Made by a program: the position numbers and the translations under genes. Below the pieces are notes generated by a model. That model had not been told where the DNA came from, did not search any database, and saw only the letters and a list, made by a program, of their open reading frames with translations. Positions 53,363 through 61,441 of a stretch of DNA of 64,000 nucleotides are shown piece by piece (the first letter of the stretch is position 1; every line of letters begins with the position of its first letter). Source of the stretch: CAIQPV01 sp963719855 (lineage in GTDB: Bacteria > Pseudomonadota > Gammaproteobacteria > Burkholderiales > Gallionellaceae); assembly GCA_963719855.1 (NCBI GenBank), contig CAVRDK010000004.1, forward strand, positions 496,001 through 560,000. Reading direction: 5' to 3'.

Positions 53363-54402
53363 AAACTATGCTGGAAATTCCGCAAGAGCCCGGAACGCTG
53401 ACCTTCACCCTGTTGCGTTTATTGGCGGATGGCGAGTTTCATTCCGGTGAGGTGCTGGCGCAGCAATTGGGGATCTCCCGCGCCAGCGTGAGTAATGCCC
53501 TGCGCGGGGTGGAGAGCTATGGCCTGAAGCTATACAGCGTGCGCGGTCGCGGCTACTGTCTGAGCAATCCGCCGCAATGGCTGGATGCCAAGCGTATCAC
53601 CGGCCATATGGGTGAGCGTGGTCATAACTTCCAGATTGAAATTCTTGACCGCGCAGTTTCCAGCAACTCCCTGCTGTTGCAGCGCGCCAAGTTGGACGTT
53701 GCAAATGGAGGCGCACCCGGCGGCAGCGTGCTGGCGGTGGAATGGCAAAGCGGCGGGCGCGGGCGTTTGGGTCGTACATGGCATTCCGGCTTGGGCAATG
53801 CGCTTACCTTTTCGCTGTTGTGGCGCTTCGATTGCGGTCTGTCTGCGCTGTCCGGTTTGAGTCTCGCGGCAGGCGTGGCGCTGATTCGCGCTTTGCGTGT
53901 GTTGGGCATAGCAAGCGCAGAACTGAAATGGCCGAACGATGTGCTGTCCGACAAGGGCAAATTAGCTGGCATCCTGATTGAAGCTCAGGGCGATATGCTG
54001 GGGCCGAGCGCCGTGGTGATCGGCATCGGCCTCAACCTGTCCTTGCAGCAACAGGTTTTGCGCCAGATCGGCCAACCCGTAACCAGTCTGGAAGATATGC
54101 TGGTTGAGGCATTGGCAGTGCCGGAGCGAAACCATCTGCTTGCGGTAATATTGATCGAGCTGGATAGCGTGTTGCGCGAATTTGCCGCGCATGGTTTTGC
54201 CGCATTGCGCGCAGAATGGCAAAATTATCACGGCATGCAGGGACAGCCGGTGCAAGTGCTGCTGCCAGATGGCAGCAGTGTAGGCGGTATCGTGCGCGGC
54301 GTGGCGGAGGATGGCGCATTGGAGTTGGAAACGATGCACGAGATCAGGAGATTTAACGTGGGCGAGGTCAGTTTGCGGAGCGTAGTGCATGCTGCTGCTT
54401 GA
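53359..54402 (+). CDS. birA: Bifunctional biotin-[acetyl-CoA-carboxylase] ligase/biotin operon repressor
   Basis: A 347-residue BirA. N-terminal winged HTH (about 12-70; LAQQLGISRASVSNALRG), the biotin-adenylate loop GGRGRLGRTW, KWPNDV and the C-terminal SH3-like domain (about 295-340). It both biotinylates BCCP and, with the HTH, can repress biotin genes. It overlaps the patatin gene by 4 bp and coaX by 14 bp. Confidence 0.93.
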   Translation: MKTMLEIPQEPGTLTFTLLRLLADGEFHSGEVLAQQLGISRASVSNALRGVESYGLKLYSVRGRGYCLSNPPQWLDAKRITGHMGERGHNFQIEILDRAVSSNSLLLQRAKLDVANGGAPGGSVLAVEWQSGGRGRLGRTWHSGLGNALTFSLLWRFDCGLSALSGLSLAAGVALIRALRVLGIASAELKWPNDVLSDKGKLAGILIEAQGDMLGPSAVVIGIGLNLSLQQQVLRQIGQPVTSLEDMLVEALAVPERNHLLAVILIELDSVLREFAAHGFAALRAEWQNYHGMQGQPVQVLLPDGSSVGGIVRGVAEDGALELETMHEIRRFNVGEVSLRSVVHAAA

Positions 54403-55126
54403 TGCTGGCAACAGCCGCATCAAATGGGCGCAGGTGGAAGGTGGCCAGTGGCTGCGGCAGGGCGCAACAGGCATCGCCGAATGGCCCGTGTCGCGGCAGG
54501 TCTTTGCAACCTTGGCGCAGCCGCATAAAATTCTGGTATCCAATGTTGCGGGGGATGAAGTGGCGCAGCAGATACGCGCAGCCTGTGCCGCATGGCGCTG
54601 CCCGGTGGAATTTATCAATGCCAGGGCAGAGCAATGCGGCGTGCGCAACGCTTACGATCAACCCGCGCAACTCGGCAGCGACCGCTGGGCGGCGCTCATC
54701 GCGGCGTGGCATCATGAACGCGCGGCCTGCCTGGTAGTGAGTTGCGGTACGGCGACAACGATAGATGCACTATCGGGCGCAGGCGAATTTCTCGGCGGCC
54801 TGATCTTGCCGGGTGTGGACATGATGCGGCGCAGTCTGGCAGCAGGTACTGCGCGGCTGGAAGCGGTGGATGGAAGCTGGCGCGAATTTCCGCGCAACAC
54901 CGCCGATGCCATCGCCAGCGGCGCGATCCAGGCTACCGTAGGCTCCATGCTTCGGCAGTATGAGTTGCTCGGCGTTCCCGGTGCGCGCTGCCTGCTGAGC
55001 GGCGGTGCGGCGGACAGCGTGCAGCCACACCTCGGATTGCCGCTGCTGCGGATGGATAATCTGGTGCTGCAAGGCTTGCAAATAATTGGGCAGCAAAATT
55101 TACAAGAACAGGGGGCGATACAATGA
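54389..55126 (+). CDS. coaX: Type III pantothenate kinase
   Basis: A 245-residue ASKHA-fold kinase that phosphorylates pantothenate in CoA synthesis. The phosphate loop LLLDAGNSRIKWA is at the N-terminus, GSDRWAAL and VSCGTATTIDAL follow, and GGLILPGVDMMRRSL fits CoaX. It overlaps birA by 14 bp and the SPOR gene by 4 bp; birA-coaX is a common pair in betaproteobacteria. Confidence 0.93.
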   Translation: MLLLDAGNSRIKWAQVEGGQWLRQGATGIAEWPVSRQVFATLAQPHKILVSNVAGDEVAQQIRAACAAWRCPVEFINARAEQCGVRNAYDQPAQLGSDRWAALIAAWHHERAACLVVSCGTATTIDALSGAGEFLGGLILPGVDMMRRSLAAGTARLEAVDGSWREFPRNTADAIASGAIQATVGSMLRQYELLGVPGARCLLSGGAADSVQPHLGLPLLRMDNLVLQGLQIIGQQNLQEQGAIQ

Positions 55127-55779
55127 AGTGGCTATTTGGATTATTGCTGCTGGCCAGTCTGTTATTCTTTGCGTTCATGCAATGGGGTGGGGCAGGGGCG
55201 GGCGATAGCAAAAGCCTGCAACCCCAGCCTCCGCTTAATGCGGAAAAGATCAAGCTGTTGCCAGCCGCAACGATTTTGCCATCCTCCTCCGTACAGTCTG
55301 CCGTGCAGGCGACCTCTGCCTGCATGGAGTGGGGCGATTTTTCCGGTAGCGACCTTACCCGCGCAAACGCGGCCTTATCTGCTTTGAAGCTGGGTAATAA
55401 CCTCACGCAAAGGCAAATAGAACACGTCAGCGGCTACTGGGTGTACATCCCGCCACTGAAGAATGGCGCCGAGGTGGAGAAGAAAGTTGCCCAGATCAAG
55501 GAGCTTGGGTTGGAAGAATACTTCGTTGTGCAGGAAGCCGGAAAATGGCGGAATACAATATCCTTGGGTGTGTTCAAGACCGCAGAGGCGGCGCATAAGT
55601 TTCGTGAAAGCGTCAAAGCTAAAGGATTGGAATCGGCTAAGGCAGGCGCACGCAAGAGCAAAAATATGTTCACGATGTTTGTGCTGAAAGACCCGGATGC
55701 GGGAGTGACGGCAAAAATGGCGGGCTTGCAAAAAGATTTTCCAGACAGCGAACTTAAGGCGGTCGCGTGTGCCAATTGA
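55123..55779 (+). CDS. SPOR-domain membrane protein
   Basis: A 218-residue protein with one N-terminal membrane helix (about 3-20), a Pro/Ser linker, a CMEWGDFSGSDL segment and a C-terminal SPOR-like domain (about 100-180; YWVYIPPLKNGAEVEKKVAQ). SPOR domains bind denuded peptidoglycan at the division site. It is the last gene of the patatin-birA-coaX operon, overlapping coaX by 4 bp. Confidence 0.8.
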   Translation: MKWLFGLLLLASLLFFAFMQWGGAGAGDSKSLQPQPPLNAEKIKLLPAATILPSSSVQSAVQATSACMEWGDFSGSDLTRANAALSALKLGNNLTQRQIEHVSGYWVYIPPLKNGAEVEKKVAQIKELGLEEYFVVQEAGKWRNTISLGVFKTAEAAHKFRESVKAKGLESAKAGARKSKNMFTMFVLKDPDAGVTAKMAGLQKDFPDSELKAVACAN

Positions 55780-55828
55780 CAAGCAGTGATTAAATCTGGA
55801 GAATGCCGCCCTCCTCGACAGGACTTCT

Positions 55829-55905
55829 GGTGATATAGCTCAGGTGGTTAGAGCGCAGCACTCATAACGCTGAGGTCGGTGGTTCAAATCCACCTATCAC
55901 CACCA
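55829..55905 (+). tRNA. tRNA-Met (CAT)
   Basis: A 77-nt cloverleaf: acceptor GGTGATA/TATCACC, D-arm GCTC/GAGC, anticodon loop CTCATAA, T-arm GGTGG/CCACC with TTCAAAT, and an encoded 3' CCA. One A-C mismatch closes the anticodon stem. Elongator Met is likeliest because it lacks initiator features; a CAT-anticodon tRNA-Ile2 (lysidine-modified) cannot be fully ruled out. Confidence 0.93.
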
Positions 55906-55950
55906 AAATACAGTTTCAGGCAGTCCCAAAAAGTCTCGAAACACCATCAA

Positions 55951-55983
55951 AACCCGCACGGTTGATAGCTTTGCGGGTTTTTT
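55951..55983 (+). terminator. Rho-independent terminator after tRNA-Met
   Basis: AACCCGCA (55951-55958) and TGCGGGTT (55972-55979) form an 8-bp stem with a 13-nt loop, ending in TTTTTT. Confidence 0.85.
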
Positions 55984-56053
55984 CATGCCCAAGCGGTATC
56001 ATTCAGGCTCATTGCATCTTGCAACACCGCAGGCAAAGAACGCAAATCCGCCG

Positions 56054-56266
56054 CTAGAGATAGTCCGGCGGTTTTCTTTTCTGATTTTTCATGAAAATAC
56101 GACGCGGCGGAACAACAAAAATAATAATTGCTGTTACACCAAAGTAAACAATTACTATGTTGTTTCCTCCTAAATTGAACACATTGATAATCAGTTCCGT
56201 GATTACTACTGTCGAGAGCGAATAGACGATTGCGATAGCAGCAAGTTGTTTTCCCGAAAATTTCAT
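56054..56266 (-). CDS. Small two-helix membrane protein
   Basis: A 70-residue protein with two hydrophobic segments (about 8-29 and 36-53; VVITELIINVF and IVIVYFGVTAIIIFVV) and a basic C-terminal tail RRIFMKNQKRKPPD. I do not recognise it. No clear ribosome-binding site. It lies in the AT-rich stretch after tRNA-Met with no functional neighbour. Positive-inside charge and length make it plausible. Confidence 0.45.
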   Translation of the reverse strand: MKFSGKQLAAIAIVYSLSTVVITELIINVFNLGGNNIVIVYFGVTAIIIFVVPPRRIFMKNQKRKPPDYL

Positions 56267-56328
56267 GGTTATTTTGTTATTGTAAAAATATAAAGTTCTT
56301 GCTTGGGTTTGCCTATGAGTTCAACTAG

Positions 56329-56472
56329 AGGCTTATTTATTCTGAAACATGCTATCACCAAGCCGAAGGGGAAGGAAGTTTTACGCAACGGGAAATCGGA
56401 TTTTTGCTAGGGATGAGGGCTTCAACTCTCTGGCGCATCTTCAAGAGGTTGGTTCGTAGTTTATCTTCATAA
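56329..56472 (+). pseudogene. Remnant of a helix-turn-helix protein
   Basis: A 47-codon open stretch without a start encodes HQAEGEGSFTQREIGFLLG followed by MRASTLWRIFKRL, which has the turn and spacing of a HTH. The 5' part is missing. It resembles the end of a DNA-binding protein from a mobile or DUF1670-like family, but that is a guess. Confidence 0.35.
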
Positions 56473-56772
56473 TGTAACTAATTGATTGCAATATATAACA
56501 GTGCTGCTCGTTGCTTGTTTTGCACTGTATTGTCAGTTACTTAACCCTCAAGTCACCGAAAAGTCCCCACGGGCTACCGCTCTTCCACTCGCACGTCAAA
56601 CCATTCAGTGTCAAAGTTACTCACAGATTTTGTGGACAAGGGCAATAGTAAAATTCATAACTCGAATTGGTATATACGGTATTCTTGTTGCTTAATAATT
56701 GGGCAAATTGGAAGGCAGGCGCGAATATACGGTTTGTACCAATTAAAATACCCTACTAATATAGATGCTATA

Positions 56773-56821
56773 TAGGCCGAAAGGCCTAGATAGTTTTTCA
56801 AATTGCCTAGATAATTAGGCA
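56773..56821. repeat. Pair of small hairpins in the decayed region
   Basis: TAGGCC-GAAA-GGCCTA (56773-56788) is a perfect 6-bp stem with a GNRA tetraloop. TGCCTA-GATAAT-TAGGCA (56804-56821) is a second 6-bp stem using nearly the same letters. A T run lies between them, so the first may terminate transcription. Confidence 0.4.
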
Positions 56822-56904
56822 TACAATATAAATCAGCTACTGTATAGACATAGCTGCCTGCTCAAATAATGTGTGCAGCAGACATTACTTAAAAATACTT
56901 GACT

Positions 56905-57140
56905 ATGAACAGTGCACACGCTGAAGAAAAAGAAAATCCAGAATTCGCTATCCGTAATCGCAAGGAGATAGCGGCTATCCTTGACGATCTTGTGAAATCT
57001 CACACAGCAATCAATCTCGACGCTCAGGATGGAATGAGCTTGGTGACTTCAATTCTGAAAGTTAGCAATGAAGGCAACTATGTTTATCTGGACATCAGTC
57101 AGGATAACAAAATTAATGACCAGATCATCCATAGCAAATT
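56905..57140 (+). pseudogene. Truncated YcgR-like flagellar brake protein (N-terminal domain only)
   Basis: About 78 residues (FAIRNRKEIAAILDDLVKSH, then SLVTSILKVSNEGNYVYLDI) match the N-terminal PilZN/YcgR domain of c-di-GMP-dependent flagellar brakes. After QIIHSK the similarity stops; the open frame continues into unrelated sequence and then antisense to pth. No PilZ domain (RxxxR...DxSxxG) is present. It looks like a gene cut by a deletion or insertion. Confidence 0.5.
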
Positions 57141-57299
57141 AAGAAGACAGCTACCCATGCGCTCGGCGACCTTGATGTTGGCAGGGTTCTGCGGGCAATG
57201 GTTTGAGTTTATGCCCGGCACGGGTGATTTCCATCTGCTTTTCAAACACGGCGACACGCATACGCACGATAATTATGCTGTTTTAAATGGAAATTGGAA

Positions 57300-57875
57300 T
57301 TACGCACTATGCAGCTTTAACATCGCCGCTTCCAGCTTGCCTTCCACGATGAGCGGCGCCACATCCTGTGCGCGCCGCATGGCTTGTTCGATCAACTCAG
57401 CTTCTTCGCGGCGCGGCGCATTCAGCACATAGTCCGATACGTCGGCGCGTTCGCCGGGATGGCCGATGCCGATGCGCAACCGCCAAAAATCACGGGTGCC
57501 GAGTTGGGCGATGATGTCTTTCAAACCATTGTGCCCGCCGTGTCCGCCGCCCAGCTTGAGCTTGGCGCTGCCGGGCGGCAAATCAAGTTCGTCATGCACC
57601 ACCAGGATGTGCTGTGGGGCAATTTTGTAGAACTGCGCCAGCGCACCCACGGCGCGACCGCTGACGTTCATGAAGGTCTGTGGCTTGAGCAGAAACAACT
57701 CGTGGCCATGCACTTGCCCGCGCGCTGCCAGGCCATGAAACTTGCCTTCCGTCTTGAACGTGCATTGGTGCGTATGCGCAAATTCGTCCACCCACCAGAA
57801 TCCGGCGTTGTGGCGCGTAGACTCATACTCCCGTCCGGGGTTGCCTAAGCCAACGATTAATTTAATTTCGCTCAT
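57300..57875 (-). CDS. pth: Peptidyl-tRNA hydrolase
   Basis: A 191-residue enzyme that frees tRNA from peptidyl-tRNA dropped by ribosomes. Signatures: IVGLGNPGREYESTRHNAGF (catalytic His in RHNAG), LKPQTFMNVSG and VVHDELDLPPG. I chose ATG 57875 (SEIKLIVGLGNPG); an in-frame ATG at 57893 lies in the terminator of rplY. In the usual order rplY-pth. The gene normally found after it, ychF, is absent; the truncated ycgR region is there instead. Confidence 0.93.
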   Translation of the reverse strand: MSEIKLIVGLGNPGREYESTRHNAGFWWVDEFAHTHQCTFKTEGKFHGLAARGQVHGHELFLLKPQTFMNVSGRAVGALAQFYKIAPQHILVVHDELDLPPGSAKLKLGGGHGGHNGLKDIIAQLGTRDFWRLRIGIGHPGERADVSDYVLNAPRREEAELIEQAMRRAQDVAPLIVEGKLEAAMLKLHSA

Positions 57876-57879
57876 AATG

Positions 57880-57916
57880 AAAAAACCCGCCATGCAATCA
57901 AAGAAAGCATGGCGGG
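57880..57916 (-). terminator. Terminator/attenuator between rplY and pth
   Basis: CCCGCCATGC and GCATGGCGGG (57886-57895 and 57907-57916) form a perfect 10-bp stem with an 11-nt loop; on the minus strand TTTTTT follows. It lies just before the pth start, so pth depends on read-through or its own promoter. Confidence 0.85.
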
Positions 57917-57941
57917 CTTTTTACCCAGCAGATTATGCCGC

Positions 57942-58616
57942 TTACTTTGCTGCTGGCTTGGCAGCTGGTTTTGCATCTGCGGCTGGGGCAGATACTTGGA
58001 CAGTGGCGGCGGCAGCTTCAGCGGCTGCTGTTGCTTCTGCTTCTATTGCGCCGCGTGGTATCTGCACGGTCGCCACCACGGCTTCACCAACATGGCCGTG
58101 TCCTGCGACTTCCACACCCTTGGGCAGCTTGAGGTCGGCCACATGGACGGAATGGCCGATCGCCAGGCTGGACAGATCCACCTGGATAAACTCGGGCAGG
58201 TCGGCTGGCAAGCAGGCAATATTCAGGTCATTCATCACATGGCTGACAATGCCGCCGTTCTGCTTCACGCCCGGACAAATCTCGGCATTGATGAAGTGGA
58301 AAGGCACTTTCATGTGGATCTTCTTGTCCTTGGATACGCGCTGAAAATCGATGTGCTGGACTTGCTGGCGGAACGGGTGCATGACGAAATCGCGCAGCAG
58401 CACTTGTTGTTTTTTGCCGTCCAGATCGAGTGTCAGCACGGAAGCGTGGAAGGTTTCTTTGCGCAGGCTGTGGTACAGGTTGTTCTGGTCGAGATCGATC
58501 AGTACGGGTTCGCCTTCGCCATAAACAATGCCGGGTACCCGGCCTGCCTTACGCAGACGGCGGCTCGCACCCGTTCCTTGCGCCTTGCGTGATATTGCAG
58601 TTATTTCAGTTGTCAT
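57942..58616 (-). CDS. rplY: 50S ribosomal protein L25/general stress protein Ctc
   Basis: A 224-residue long-form L25 (TL5/Ctc). The N-terminal 5S rRNA-binding domain begins TTEITAISRKAQGTGASRRL; the C-terminal beta domain follows, and the tail is Ala-rich with AAKPAAK repeats. GGAG at seven bases precedes ATG 58616. It sits in the standard prs-rplY-pth order. Confidence 0.93.
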   Translation of the reverse strand: MTTEITAISRKAQGTGASRRLRKAGRVPGIVYGEGEPVLIDLDQNNLYHSLRKETFHASVLTLDLDGKKQQVLLRDFVMHPFRQQVQHIDFQRVSKDKKIHMKVPFHFINAEICPGVKQNGGIVSHVMNDLNIACLPADLPEFIQVDLSSLAIGHSVHVADLKLPKGVEVAGHGHVGEAVVATVQIPRGAIEAEATAAAEAAAATVQVSAPAADAKPAAKPAAK

Positions 58617-58927
58617 TTTACTTCTCCACTTCAATTCGGAATTACCCGCGACCAGGTAGTTCCAGGTTATAGGTCACCTCATGGTGACCGCTTAAAAACT
58701 TTGCAGGGTGTTACCCTAATGCTGTTCACTTTGGAAAAATCACCGTTCGCCCTGATCCTTTCGACTAAGCTCAGGACTAAAGGCCTTGTCGAAGGGTTCT
58801 GGGTGAGTGGCTAGTGGTTCGACATAACCAGCGACTTGGCTGTCGTCTTTTGACAGCTTAGTCGAATGGCTAGTAGAACATCAAGCTCACCACGAACGGT
58901 TAAGTGAATGGCGCTGGAGTAACCCCG
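58617..58927. other. 311-bp gap between prs and rplY filled with repeats
   Basis: No gene. It contains a GGTCACC-TCAT-GGTGACC hairpin (58672-58689), a TTCGACTAAGCTCAGGA type repeat with its inverted mate CTTGTCGAAGGG (about 58757-58798) and hairpin repeat copy E (58823-58884). Confidence 0.55.
58823..58884 (+). repeat. Dispersed hairpin repeat, copy E
   Basis: Reads CATAACCAGCGACTTGGC... to ...GGCTAGTAGAACATCAA. Its inner arms GGCTGTC and GACAGC(T) are the best-preserved stem. It sits directly after a TTCGACAAGCTCAGG-like repeat, again a repeat next to a repeat. Confidence 0.75.
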
Positions 58928-59878
58928 TTAATCTGCAAACAGCGAGCTGACGGACTCTTCCGCATTGATGCGGCGCATGGTTTCGGCCATCAGTTCCGCC
59001 ACGCTCAACTGGCGGATTTTCTTGCAGGCACGCGCTTCTTCGCGCAACGGGATGGTGTCGGTCACTACCAGCTCGTCCAGTGCAGAATTCTCGATGCGCC
59101 CAATCGCGGGGCCGGACAAAACCGGGTGCGTACAGTAGGCGATTACCCGCTCCGCGCCTTTTTCTTTCAATGCCGCAGCCGCTTCGCACAAGGTGTTGGC
59201 GGTATCCACCATGTCGTCCATGATAAGGCAGGTGCGCCCGGCTACTTCACCGATGATGTTCATTACCTTGGCTACATTCGGTTTGGGACGACGTTTGTCG
59301 ATGATCGCCAGATCTGCTTCCATTTGTTTCGCCAGTGCCCGGGCGCGCACCACACCGCCCACGTCCGGCGATACCACCACCAGATTGTCGTAATTGCATT
59401 TCCGTACATCGGACAGCAAAATCGGGCTGGCGTAGATGTTGTCCACCGGGATGTCGAAGAATCCCTGAATCTGATCCGCGTGCAAATCCATGGTCAACAC
59501 ACGATCCACGCCTACGCCGGTCAGCATGTTCGCCACCACCTTGGCGGTAATCGCCACGCGTGCGGAACGCGGGCGGCGATCCTGTCTGGCATAGCCCATA
59601 TAAGGCAGCGCGGCAGTGATGCGTCCGGCAGAAGCGCGTTTCAGCGCATCCACCATCACCAGCACTTCCATCAAGCTGTCGTTGGTCGGGGCGCAGGTGG
59701 ATTGCAGCACAAATACATCGTTGCCGCGCACATGTTCGAGTATTTCGACCATGATCTCGCCATCGGAAAAACGACCGACGGTGGCTCGTCCGAGACGGGT
59801 ACCAAGGTGTCGCGCCACATCTTCTGCGAACTTGGGATTGGCATTGCCGGTGAATACCATCAAGCTGTCGTGTGACAC
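58928..59878 (-). CDS. prs: Ribose-phosphate pyrophosphokinase
   Basis: A 316-residue PRPP synthase. ANPKFAEDVARHLG at the N-terminus, DLHADQIQGFFDIPVDN, the flexible loop KRRPKPN and the PRPP-binding DDMVDTANT are all present. It supplies PRPP for nucleotide, His and Trp synthesis. The start at 59878 is 70 bp downstream of tRNA-Gln on the same strand, in the classical ispE-tRNA-Gln-prs-rplY-pth order. Confidence 0.95.
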   Translation of the reverse strand: MSHDSLMVFTGNANPKFAEDVARHLGTRLGRATVGRFSDGEIMVEILEHVRGNDVFVLQSTCAPTNDSLMEVLVMVDALKRASAGRITAALPYMGYARQDRRPRSARVAITAKVVANMLTGVGVDRVLTMDLHADQIQGFFDIPVDNIYASPILLSDVRKCNYDNLVVVSPDVGGVVRARALAKQMEADLAIIDKRRPKPNVAKVMNIIGEVAGRTCLIMDDMVDTANTLCEAAAALKEKGAERVIAYCTHPVLSGPAIGRIENSALDELVVTDTIPLREEARACKKIRQLSVAELMAETMRRINAEESVSSLFAD

Positions 59879-59947
59879 GTTAACCCCTAAGTTTAGAATG
59901 GGCCAAAATTAAAAACGGGCGCAAGCGCCCCGGTTACGGCTACAAAC

Positions 59948-60022
59948 TGGCTGGGGAGGTAGGGATCGAACCTACGAATGCCGGAATCAAAATCCGGTGC
60001 CTTACCACTTGGCGACTCCCCA
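59948..60022 (-). tRNA. tRNA-Gln (TTG)
   Basis: A 75-nt cloverleaf on the minus strand: acceptor TGGGGAG/CTCCCCA, D-arm GCC/GGC, anticodon loop TTTTGAT, T-arm GTAGG/CCTAC with TTCGATC, and an encoded CCA. It lies between ispE and prs, its common place in betaproteobacteria. Confidence 0.95.
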
Positions 60023-60039
60023 AAAAATCGAACAACTCC

Positions 60040-60870
60040 TTAAAAATCCCGCAACGGATGTTGCGTCAAACCGCGCGCCACAATGCCGCGCATGTCCGCT
60101 GGCAGTTGGCTTAATGCCGCCTGCGCTTGTTCTTCGCTGGCAAATTCGGCAAATATGCACGCCCCGGAACCTGTCATCCGCGCTTGCGCAAACCGCCCCA
60201 GCCAGACAAGGTGTCGAGCCACTTCCGGATACAAATTACATACCACTGGCTGCAAATCATTATGCAGCTGCGCCATCGGAAGGGCGCGAATTGTGAGGGA
60301 AATCGTATTCCGTGTCAATTCCGGACGTGCAAAAATCTGTGCCGTGGCGACATGTACCGGCGGAAACAGCACCACATACCACACATCCGGCAGGGGATAG
60401 GCCTGCAACTGCTCGCCTACGCCTTCGGCAAAGGCGTTTTCGCCAAACACGAACACCGGCACATCCGCACCCAGCGATAAACCGATCTGCATCAAGCGTT
60501 CGTGCGTCAAATCCAGGTTCCACAGGCGGTTCAGCGCCAGCAGCGTGGTGGCCGCATCGGAGCTGCCGCCGCCCAGGCCGCCGCCCATCGGGATACGTTT
60601 CTCCACTGCGATGTCCACTCCCAAGGGGCAGTCGCATTCCCGTTGCAGCAGACGTGCGGCGCGCACGCACAAGTCCTGTTCCTGCGGCACCCCCTCCAGT
60701 TCATTGGTGCGGCGCACTATGCCGTCTTCACGCAAGGTGAAATGCAGCGTGTCGCTGAAATCAATGAAGCGGAACAGGGTTTGCAGCAGATGGTAACCGT
60801 CATCCCTGCGCCCCACTACGTGCAGGAACAGGTTGAGTTTGGCCGGTGCCGGACAGCTAGGGTATTTAAC
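60040..60870 (-). CDS. ispE: 4-diphosphocytidyl-2-C-methyl-D-erythritol kinase
   Basis: A GHMP kinase of the MEP isoprenoid pathway, about 276 residues. The conserved N-terminal PAPAKLNLFLHVVGRRDDGYH and the ATP loop PMGGGLGGGSSDAA are intact. The start is a problem: no ATG, GTG or TTG lies in frame between an upstream stop and the conserved PAPAKLNL. I use GTT 60870 (VKYPSCPAPAKLN) as the likeliest site; the first standard codon is a GTG at 60816, which would remove the conserved Lys. It overlaps lolB by 5 bp. Confidence 0.85.
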   Translation of the reverse strand, partial: VKYPSCPAPAKLNLFLHVVGRRDDGYHLLQTLFRFIDFSDTLHFTLREDGIVRRTNELEGVPQEQDLCVRAARLLQRECDCPLGVDIAVEKRIPMGGGLGGGSSDAATTLLALNRLWNLDLTHERLMQIGLSLGADVPVFVFGENAFAEGVGEQLQAYPLPDVWYVVLFPPVHVATAQIFARPELTRNTISLTIRALPMAQLHNDLQPVVCNLYPEVARHLVWLGRFAQARMTGSGACIFAEFASEEQAQAALSQLPADMRGIVARGLTQHPLRDF

Positions 60871-61441
60871 GTATTTCCCATTCGTCGATCAGCAGTTGCA
60901 GTTCCATTCCCTCGCGTTGCAGGCTTATGCGCAGGGGCAAGCTGTCCGATGTCTGCACAGCATAACGGGTGTAACTTATTTTCCAGCCGTCCTGCTGCAT
61001 GGTGCTTACTTGCCCGTTCGCATCATGCTCGATGCTGGCCTTGCTTTCTGGTGCAGGCAGCGCCAACACCCAGTAGCGCAGTCCCGCCAGCGGCAAATGC
61101 CAACCTAACACCTGCTGCGTTAATTCCTCAGTGTCTTGTGCGGTGTAATGCTTGTCCGCCGTATCCAACATCACTTTTTGCGCATCGCTGTGGATGTGTG
61201 CCACGGTCTGGCCGAACGGGGCCAGCAGCAATATATCGTCGTCTTCAGCGCGGTGTGTCCAGCGTATATTGGCGGAAGACCGGTCGCCATCATGCTTGAC
61301 GGCGATCCGTCCGTTCAGCACAAAAGGCTTTTGTTCCGCCCCTGCCGGGCGCGCCACAGGCTGGGCTGCGGGCGGCGCGCTCGCGCAGCCAACCAGCAGC
61401 AACGAAAGCAACAGGAATAAGGGTGCCCATAACCGGCGCAT
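60866..61441 (-). CDS. lolB: Outer-membrane lipoprotein LolB
   Basis: A 191-residue lipoprotein receptor that inserts lipoproteins into the outer membrane. The signal ends in LLLVGC (Cys about 19), then an Ala/Pro linker and the LolB fold (FVLNGRIAVKHDGDRSSANI, ILLLAPFGQTVAHIH). lolB-ispE adjacency is standard. Its ATG overlaps the stop of the upstream TPR gene. Confidence 0.9.
   Translation of the reverse strand: MRRLWAPLFLLLSLLLVGCASAPPAAQPVARPAGAEQKPFVLNGRIAVKHDGDRSSANIRWTHRAEDDDILLLAPFGQTVAHIHSDAQKVMLDTADKHYTAQDTEELTQQVLGWHLPLAGLRYWVLALPAPESKASIEHDANGQVSTMQQDGWKISYTRYAVQTSDSLPLRISLQREGMELQLLIDEWEIR

Noticed and set aside
56486..56695. 69-residue open frame in the decayed region
   Set aside because: The N-terminal hydrophobic stretch is suggestive, but there is no ribosome-binding site and the rest looks random.
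57141..57432. Continuation of the YcgR-like frame to 57432 as one 177-residue protein
   Set aside because: Similarity ends near 57140 and the last part is antisense to pth, so only the N-terminal fragment is kept.
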